From assembly GCF_945859705.1 (NCBI RefSeq), contig NC_079135.1:108712288-108776287 (forward strand): DNA of 64,000 nt, read 5' to 3'. Below the pieces are notes generated by a model. That model was not told the DNA's origin, searched no databases, and worked only from the letters and a program-made list of their open reading frames with translations. The stretch is from Episyrphus balteatus (taxonomy: Eukaryota > Arthropoda > Insecta > Diptera > Syrphidae). The position numbers were made by a program, and so were the translations under genes. Below, in pieces: positions 56,128 to 64,000 of this stretch (positions are counted from its first letter, which is position 1; each line of letters starts with the position of its first letter).

Positions 56128-59100
56128 TATGAGAATGATTTCGGTTCCTTCCGACATACTTTGCTTAAATTACTCCTCCTAATATACATATTATCTTCCT
56201 AAAAGTTCCCAGTCTGTCAGACAAATTATCAAAAAATTCCCTTGTCAATAAAAATTCTTTAATAAAATTCAATCAGGATACCCAACCCACTCTTAATCAA
56301 AAGAAAAGATTGCTTAATTCAAATGATTGATGGTATGATTTCTCATTGAAAACGTAAAAAAAAGTACGTAGGTATACGCCATACGTTGGATAAAAAAAAA
56401 TGAATATATCTCCTTTTAACTGTTCAATCATCATCATGATCATCAAATCAGTTATTTTTATTTTGACATCTGCCTACATCAACTTTCAGAACACACAGCT
56501 TCCGTTTCATTATTTCCCATCAGGAATCGTATACTCATCTTTGAGCAAGGAAATTAATGATAATTTCATACTGTGTGCAAACAATTTTAAGCAAACATTG
56601 ATTCTTCTAATTTATTGTTCTACTCTATGCGGTGTCTCTCAATAAATTAATTGAAAGAGAAAATGTTCAATACCTGACGGATTTTTGTTGAGTAGAGGAA
56701 AAGTAAATATTTAAAAAACAAAAATTCTGTCCATTTTTCTAGGACTTCTCAGATTAGAAAAACTAGCTAATTAAAACAGAAACCTCTTCGTAACAAGCCA
56801 ATAACTTAATTAACTCCATCTTATTTTAAATGTCACTCCTCATAATAACTACGACCGATAAAAATAATCCTTACGACTACCAACAAAACTCTGATCCGCA
56901 AACTCAATATATCGCTTCATAAAATTTAATTTTTTCCTTTTCCTTTTATTCAACCGTATCACTTTCATTTGCCTTCCGAATCAAAGAAAAGTATTTTTTT
57001 TTGATTATTCAAAAAAAAAAAAAAAAATTTTAAGGACTTTCCATTTCAAAGTGAAATCCTCCATCGTCATCGCTTGGAATGTAAAATAAAAAAAAATCGA
57101 GAGAAATAACCAAACAGCCCTTCTTAAAGAATTTTTTTTTAAATTAATTCATCCAATACAATTTACAGAAAATCCATTTTGTGCTCCATTAACCCCGAGA
57201 CAACAACAACAACAAAACCAAAGTAAAATGGAAATGGAACAAAAAAAAGAAAAGAAAAAAATTTAAATACCTAACTAAATAAATAAACATTAAAACCATC
57301 ACAACCTTTTGGGGATAATCTCAACATAAAATTATTCAATAAACTCTCTTTTTTACCTCCTCCACTCTTTCCATTAACGTAAAATAAAATCACAACACAA
57401 CACAATCTTTCTACGCTGTGTTTTCCAAAAGTTATCAGAACAAAAAATATGTTTTCCAAACAAAGTCAAAACGTGCAGCCTAAAAAATAAACACATAACA
57501 CACATAAAAAAGGACACAAACAAAAAACTTGGTGAGAATAACTTATTTGCTTGCTAAAAACAACAAACATTGACACAAACAAATAAACCGAAAAAAAAAT
57601 GACAACAACGACGGTAGAATGAGCCACCATCAACATTGTGCCGGTCCAAAAAAAGGACCCTATACACATGGCTTAGAGAGGATTCAAGGCGTACAAAGTG
57701 AAAGAGGAAACTAAATTCAAAAATGCAAATGAACAAAGTTCCCCGGGCGCAATACGACCGACTCAAAACACACACCACACACATTTTGGCGACATTCAAC
57801 GAGCCACCACACGCGACCAAAGAATAAAACCATTTTCACATAGACGCAAGGACCTCTCCATTGCCATTATACCTCTGCTAACACTACCGCATCGTGATAA
57901 CACACACAGCATCAGAGAGATCCTTTCCCGCGAGCTTTGTCAACTTTCATAAATGTTGCCATAATGATTATGGTCAAATAAATTTATTCCATTTTTCAGG
58001 GTGTGGCTGGTTGGGTTTTTGGCTGGCTTGGCAGAGAGGTAATAAAGGCGATATAAGCCTTTTAGGATGTTTTTTCCATAAGGAGACGACGACGACAGGT
58101 CGTCTTTTCTAACCCGCCATTAGTTTGGGAGGAGAGTGGTTTTGTAATCTAAGATGAAATGAGATAGATAATTCGTGTTATTTTCGCAAGGATACTTTTG
58201 TGCCTTTCCATCAGAGGACGACCGAGAACCATAACCCTCAAGAGATTTATATTGCATACGCCAAGGAACAATATAATATCACAAAAGTTAAATTTGGACA
58301 AAACAGATTGTAATTTATTGTACGAACTTTTTAATCTAGCTCAACTCTTTTTGTTTATGTCAAAAATGTTGGAGTCCTTAGAGTTTTTGAGTAGGTATTT
58401 ATTTTATACGGGAATTCCCTTTGGTATTTTCGTTTAGATCCTAAATGAACTATTAACAACCTTAAAGTTAAGAACACGTTTTATTGTGTTTCCAAAAATT
58501 TCACTGAAACAGAAATATTCTCCCGTATTTATTAATATGCAAATCATGTTTCCACCATTCAACCAGGTATAAAAAGTTTTAAAGTCAGAGTCACGGAATG
58601 ATTGATGTGCGAATATTGCATAAAAGGACCTTTTGTTCATGTGAATTTATTTCATAAAATGTTTTCATACATGTACGAGTATAATATTTATTGCGTATGA
58701 ATTAATAAAGTGTTCATTTATACTCCAATCCAGAAAATAGGAGGCAGATTTTTTTTGAAATTGAAAAAAGTGTCTGAGTTCAATTTTTGATTTTTTTGAT
58801 TGGCATTTTATGAATAATCAACCAAAATATTTTTATTTTTATTTTTTATATGTGATGATTTTGTGAAATGAATGATTTTATTATTTTGTTGCATTTTTAC
58901 TTACTTTATACAAGTTGATAGTATTTATATAGAAGTTTTTCATTAGTGTAAAAATAATTGAAAGGTTTTGATCAAAAATATATTTTTTTATAAGGATCGT
59001 AAACAAACCGGTATTCATAAATGGATGCATTAACTAATTGTAACACGTGTTTTTGAAGGTCTTTAGCGATTATTTATGTTTGAATTAAAGCTTTATAAAG

Positions 59101-60077
59101 AGTCCTGTCCATTAGAGAGCAGTAATATGTCATAATTTATTTTAATTATTATTGATTTAATATAGCTTTTTAAGGACTTTAGTCGATACAAAAATTTGGC
59201 GTTTCGTCCCGATGGACTCATCAGTTGACTCATTTGTTGGAAACAACAAAACCTGGATTTACAGATAAAAACGGTTTTTGGGCCTTGGGCTTTTACAAAA
59301 ATTGTATCTTCGTCAGTTTAAAGGATTTTCAGTTTTTATATTTTAAAGAAAAGACATTCAGACTTTTCCAACGATGCACAGTGCGGTATTTCGGTCTAAG
59401 ACTTGACCAAAAATATTTGGGCACATTTTTCACTTCAAATAGGTACCAAATGACTAAAAAGTTATTTGGAAAGAAAATTTTTCATTTTCTTGGTATGTAC
59501 AATAAAACCCACTTAAGCTTACCTTCCGATAAACCATGAAAAAAAAAACTATTAAAAATCAAAAAATGCACGTACAGTCCTGTGCTATAACTTTTCCTAA
59601 AGCTGATAGTTTATTCTTTATTTTGCTTTTTGACTAAAGTCGTTTTATTAAGTAGTTCTCGAGAGATTAAGTTTTAAAGATCAAATTTTAAAAAATTGAG
59701 AAATTTTAGTTATAACCACGTTTTAGGTCAAAATACCACACTGTACAATGGAAGAAAACATTTGGTTTTTGTTTAAATGCTGGATTTTAACAAACAAAAT
59801 TAACAAAATTCTGTCTTGTGCTCCATTAAATCAATAAATTTCAACAATTTGTAGAGATTTTTTACAATAATCTTCTTTATCACTATCTTGATCACTTTCG
59901 CTTGTTTTGTTTTTTCCTTTTTTTAAAATTTGATCTAGAACTATCGGATTTGACGCATGTTCTTTAGACAAAGTCACTGTGCTTCTACATATTATAAACA
60001 ATATTAAGAATGATAACATAGATGGTCTACCCTGTGTTTTAACAAAATATGAGTTCACTGGGGTGTATACGTATTTT
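56128..60077. other. Mostly unique non-coding stretch
   Basis: The section 57500-58150 is less AT-rich and looks single-copy. From 59150 to 60075 a block with GGCGTTTCGTCCCGATGGAC near its start ends at another copy of the GTGTATACGTA motif (60054-60073). A 75-codon minus-strand frame (59831-60058) with a charged tail is unrecognised. No supportable gene. Confidence 0.4.
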
Positions 60078-61669
60078 TGAAGTTATACTTCTTATGGGAG
60101 GGTGGGTATGAAAATTTACTTTTTGACAAGAATGTCAAAGGGATTATGATGCGATCACCCTGGGTAGCAGGGCTGTCGTTTCACCTTTAGAGTAGGCAGT
60201 ACTTTAGTATTTAAAAATGTAGTACGCCGCAGTACGGCAAACATAAAACACACAACACGTTGCAAGTTACATGTTTCATGTGGCAAGTTGCATGTGGCAA
60301 GTCGTATGTGGCAAGTTGTATGTGGCAAGTTGCGTGTAGCAAGTTGCATGTGGCAAGTTGCATGTGGCAAGTTGCATGTGGTAATTTCCATGTGGCAAGT
60401 TGCCAGGGTTGCAAAAAGCTCACATTTCAGCTCAGCTCACAGCTCAGCTCAAATTTGAGCTAGGTACCATAGCTTAGCTCATTTGAGCTGAGCTGAAAGT
60501 GAGCTGAGCTGAAAGTGAGCGCCCCAACTTCCAACGCCTATATCTCGGAATTTTGAAAAAAATGAAAAAAAAATTTTTGATGCCAAAAGGTAGCGGGGAC
60601 TCTAACCTACATTTGGGTACAACTCTCATTCCTGTAGGTCTACGCGTTCTCAAACCGGGAGAACTTAAAAGTAAAAAAAAACAAGGCACGATTCTGAAAA
60701 AATAGGCATGATGTGGCGGTTTAACATGGAAGACGATTTTTTAAAAATCTGACAATGTGCAAAGCGTAGGCCCATGACACAAGCTATCATTTGGCATCAC
60801 TCCCAAAAATTGCTCTCAAGCGGTTTAATTTCCAGGAGCGTTCAAAGATTCGGGGATTTTTCGAAAAAAAATGTACCCCAACTTTCAAACGCGATTTTCT
60901 CGGAATTTTGAAAAAAATCGAAAAACCGGATTATACCACAATCGGTTAGCTGAGAATATAAGCTTTCATATGGCACCACTCCACTGTCTCTAGATCAAAG
61001 CGTTCAGCTCCCAGAAATTTTTTCGCGTCCCCAACTTCCAACGCCTATATCGTGGAATTTTGAAGCAAATGAATAAAATTTTTGATGCCAAAAGATAGCG
61101 GGGACTCTAACCTACATTTGGGTACAACTCCCATTCCTGTAGGTCCACGCGTTCTCAAACCGGGAGAACTTAAAAGTAAAAAAAAATAGGCGCGATTCTG
61201 AAAAAAAAGGCATGATGTGGTGGTTTAACATGGAAGGCGATTTTTCAAAAATCTGATAATGTGCAAAGCGTAGGCTTATGACACAAGCTATCATTTGGCA
61301 TCACTCCCAAAAATTGCTTTAAGGCGGTTTAGCTTCCAGGAGCGTTTAAAGATTCGGGGATTTTTCGAAAAAAAAATGTACCCCAACTTTCAAAACCGAT
61401 TTTCTCGGAATTTTGAAAAAAGTCGTTAAGCGTATACCGTACGTTCTGAACCGCACAACATGTGTAAATTTCACAGAATAAATTGAAAACTACATGGACG
61501 CAAGGAGGATGAAAGAATTAATTTATTGTTCACTTGATAAAAATGTAAAAAAAACGAAGTGTGGATTAATTAATTTAATAATAGAAATTAAAAATATCAA
61601 ATGAAATTCATTTACATATACTGAATGAGAAGTATAACTTCAGTCGCGTGTACATGTGTACACACACTC
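60078..61669 (+). mobile_element. Third modular repeat element copy (shorter form)
   Basis: Starts TGAAGTTATACTTCTTATGG and ends ACACACTC before a T-run. Module order: end block, 14-bp minisatellite (60262-60410), GAGCT array (60418-60520), two 480-bp units (60520-61430), distal end block. Unlike the inner copy it lacks the spacer and second GAGCT array, passing from GAAAAAAGTCGT directly to TAAGCGTATACCGTACG. T-runs on both sides fit insertion into a T-tract. Confidence 0.85.
60262..60410. repeat. 14-bp minisatellite in the third modular copy
   Basis: About ten copies of ATGTGGCAAGTTGC with scattered substitutions, in the same position and orientation as at 20641-20762. Confidence 0.92.
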
Positions 61670-61919
61670 TTTTTTTTTTTTTTTAATAGGTTTTGACAAT
61701 AAAAAAATATATTAAAAAGATTTTTTTTACATTATAATTGTTACTAAAAGTCAAAGGAAGGCATGAAAACGCAAATTGCAGTATTCCTCTTCCCTATTCA
61801 ACACCCCCCTCTCTCATTTTTACTTGGGAATTGCGATATATGTAGGTACCTACTATTATTATAACAAGTTGCCCATTCGTACACAAATAGAAGATGAGAT
61901 AACAATCAGACGTGATGAT

Positions 61920-63320
61920 TACTACAACAGGAAATAGGGAGCTGAAAATGGGTCATCTGAGAATTTTTGGAAAGGATTTGAATTTGATATTTAATATAAA
62001 GAGGAGCATTAAGACGAACATACAAATATATTTTTTTTGTCTCAAAAACGTGTGGTTTGGCCGCCATTTTGAAAAATGCGTTTTTGTGATTTTCTCGGCT
62101 TCTGTTTATCGTAGAATGGATTTTTTTGTCTTGTTTTGTAGAAGAACGTATTCTTAAATTTTTTTATTAAATAATTTTTTTTTTTGTAAAGTTTCTCTAT
62201 TAAAAGTTATTGACGAAAACATGTAAAATTTTAGGTTCATCTAAGGGAAATAGTTCTCATAATAACATTGAAACAACTCAAAATTTCCTACATTTTGGTA
62301 CATTAAGTTTTCTTATATGTCCAAAACTATTTCAGTTATAACCTGACGAAATCAATATTTTGGTTGGCTACAATGAAATTCTGTTGAAAAAAATTAAACT
62401 TTTTTTTTTTTGCAGAAGAACCAAAATATACTTTTCTGAATGTTTTTGTGGGTGCTGATTTTGAATCTAAAGTCAGAAAAAATGTATTGGCCTTAGTTTT
62501 TGAAATATTACCGTTATAAAAGCCAAAGACTAACTCAAATTTATCTTATAGGTAAGCTTAAACTTAAGATATCTCAGTCAATAAAAGAGATATCGGAAAG
62601 ATTTAAATAGTTTTTGGAAGAAAAAAAGCAGTTCTTGCAGACATAATTACAAATAATTCTGAAATAAATTGCTACACATTATAGCTCAACCTCAAAAACT
62701 ATAAAAATAACGTTTTTTTTGCGTTTTATATCGGTAATATTTCAAAAACTAAGGCCAATAAATTTTTTCTGTCTTTAGATTCAAAATCAGCACCCCAAAA
62801 ACATTCAGAAAAGTATATTTTGGTTCTTCTGCAAAAAAAAAGTTTAATTTTTTTCAACAGAATTTCATTGTAGCCAACCAAAATATTGATTTCGTCAGGT
62901 TATAACTGAAATAGTTTTGGACATATAAGAAAACTTAATGTACCAAAATGTAGGAAATTTTGAGTTGTTTCAATGTTATTATGAGAACTATTTCCCTTAG
63001 ATGAACCTAAACTGAAGAAAAGTGTAAAAATCACGATCATCACCGAAAATTTTACATGTTTTCGTCAATAACTTTTTATAGAGAAAATTTACAAAAAAAA
63101 ATTATACGTTCTTTTACAAAACAAGACAAAAAAACAAATTCTACGATAAACAGGAGCCGAGAAAATCACAAAAACGCATTTTTCAAAATGGCGGCCAAAC
63201 AACACGTTTTTGAGACAAAAAAATATATTTTTATGTTCGTCTTAATGCGCCTCTTTATATGAAATATCAAATTCAAATCCTTTCCAAAAATTCTCAGATG
63301 ATTCCCTAATGCCTGTAGTA
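61920..63320. mobile_element. Foldback element inserted in a CAGA-core repeat
   Basis: A 1401-bp palindrome centred near 62640 with arms of about 650-700 bp. It is flanked by GAT (61917-61919 and 63321-63323). The outermost bases TACTACA agree at both ends, while the following 10-15 bp differ. Inner blocks such as AAAATGCGTTTTTGTGATTT, TTGACGAAAACATGTAAAAT and GATTTCGTCAGGTTATAAC are well matched. Mirror-image open frames are not considered coding. Confidence 0.8.
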
Positions 63321-63323
63321 GAT

Positions 63324-64000
63324 AGAGAATGCCAAAAAGTGGGTCCCGGAAGTCCGTCTGTCAGTCTGTCTGTATAATTGACTTGAAACTTGGTATTTAG
63401 CATTTTTTTGACATTCTCCAGGGGAACTATGGAAATATTTTTGGTTTACCAAAAAATAACGGTACCTCTCATACACTAATTTCGGAATAGTTTGATTTTT
63501 TTCAAAAACGTCTCCAACGATTTTTTCAAAAAAAATTCAAATGTGAGTTTTTAAAAAAGGTCTATCGTTGTTAGGAATATTTTTTTTTTTTTTGAAAATC
63601 ATTATTAACGGTACCTGCTATAGAACCGCTGTTTTCAAATCTGGTTTCCTGCCAAACTGCAAATTGTATTTCAACGAAATTTTTTGTACAAAATCATTTA
63701 TAAAATTTTGATATAAATTAGAAATAAAATTTTGAAAAAATTATTTTAGATTTAAAAAAAAGAATTGAAAATTTTTTTTTTGAAAAATCAAATTTTCGAA
63801 AACTGATTTTTTTTTATGTTGATTAAATGGCATACCAATTTTATTTTAAAACTTTTTTTCCAAAAAATTATAAACAAAAAAATTTTATATATTAATATTT
63901 TATTAATTTAATATGATTAATAAGTTTCATTTATCTTTTTGACTTTTTTTATTTAGATTGACATTTTTATGCGCAATTGTTGTTAACGGGAAAATTATTC
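63324..64000 (-). repeat. Dispersed CAGA-core repeat, copy 4 (reverse)
   Basis: Begins AGAGAATGCCAAAAAGTGGG, then CCGTCTGTCAGTCTGTCTG, and continues through AAATCATTATTAACGGTACC and GGCATACCAATTTTATTTTA blocks known from copies 1 and 2. The expected GACCCAGTCGTGC end is not reached within the window. Its other end was cut by the foldback at 61920-63320. Confidence 0.72.

Noticed and set aside
59225..59539. 104-residue plus-strand frame in a block starting with GGCGTTTCGTCCCGATGG
   Set aside because: No recognisable transposase or other domain, no defined ends and AT-rich composition.

Overview
This window is eukaryotic, AT-rich nuclear DNA. It looks like an insect and most likely a fly (Diptera), though no host gene settles this. 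The evidence is short GT-AG introns, non-LTR retrotransposon families of arthropod type, a piggyBac MITE whose 13-bp terminal repeat matches piggyBac itself, and huge stretches of low-complexity DNA. There are no bacterial operons, no ribosome binding sites and no intact multi-exon host gene. The only likely host coding piece is a candidate signal-peptide first exon (minus strand, 47969-48023) ending in a consensus splice donor. Much of the window would then be intron or intergenic DNA.

The content is mostly mobile elements. From left to right: a 9-bp microsatellite (1-974); AT-rich DNA with fragments of a dispersed repeat holding a CAGA-type core (6302-6660) and a small TIR element (6803-7054); a 5'-truncated RTE-like retrotransposon with a 17-bp target duplication (7218-7953); a diverged tandem family (11019-11960); then a deep nest from 15.5 to 24 kb. 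In the nest a dispersed repeat holds a modular element (15921-23316). That element has been split twice: by a 2877-bp long-TIR DNA transposon with a broken transposase gene (15932-18808), and by a second copy of the modular element (20461-22779), which itself carries a 233-bp piggyBac MITE. A third modular copy lies at 60078-61669. Paralogous empty sites inside the window confirm most of these insertions.

Long inverted-repeat (foldback) elements are unusually frequent: 27298-28395 (TA duplication), 30437-31268 (9-bp duplication, arms of tandem subrepeats), 40586-42105, 44489-45734 (near-identical arms) and 61920-63320. A decayed piggyBac-type transposon with TTAA ends lies at 34217-36090.

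The one apparently complete autonomous element is a non-LTR retrotransposon on the minus strand (about 51690-55905). ORF1 encodes a PHD finger and zinc knuckles. ORF2 encodes an endonuclease and reverse transcriptase with all main motifs. ORF2 is in the same frame as ORF1, separated by a single TAG, and has no ATG before its endonuclease catalytic residues. This suggests stop-codon readthrough, reinitiation at a non-AUG codon, or a nonsense mutation in this copy.
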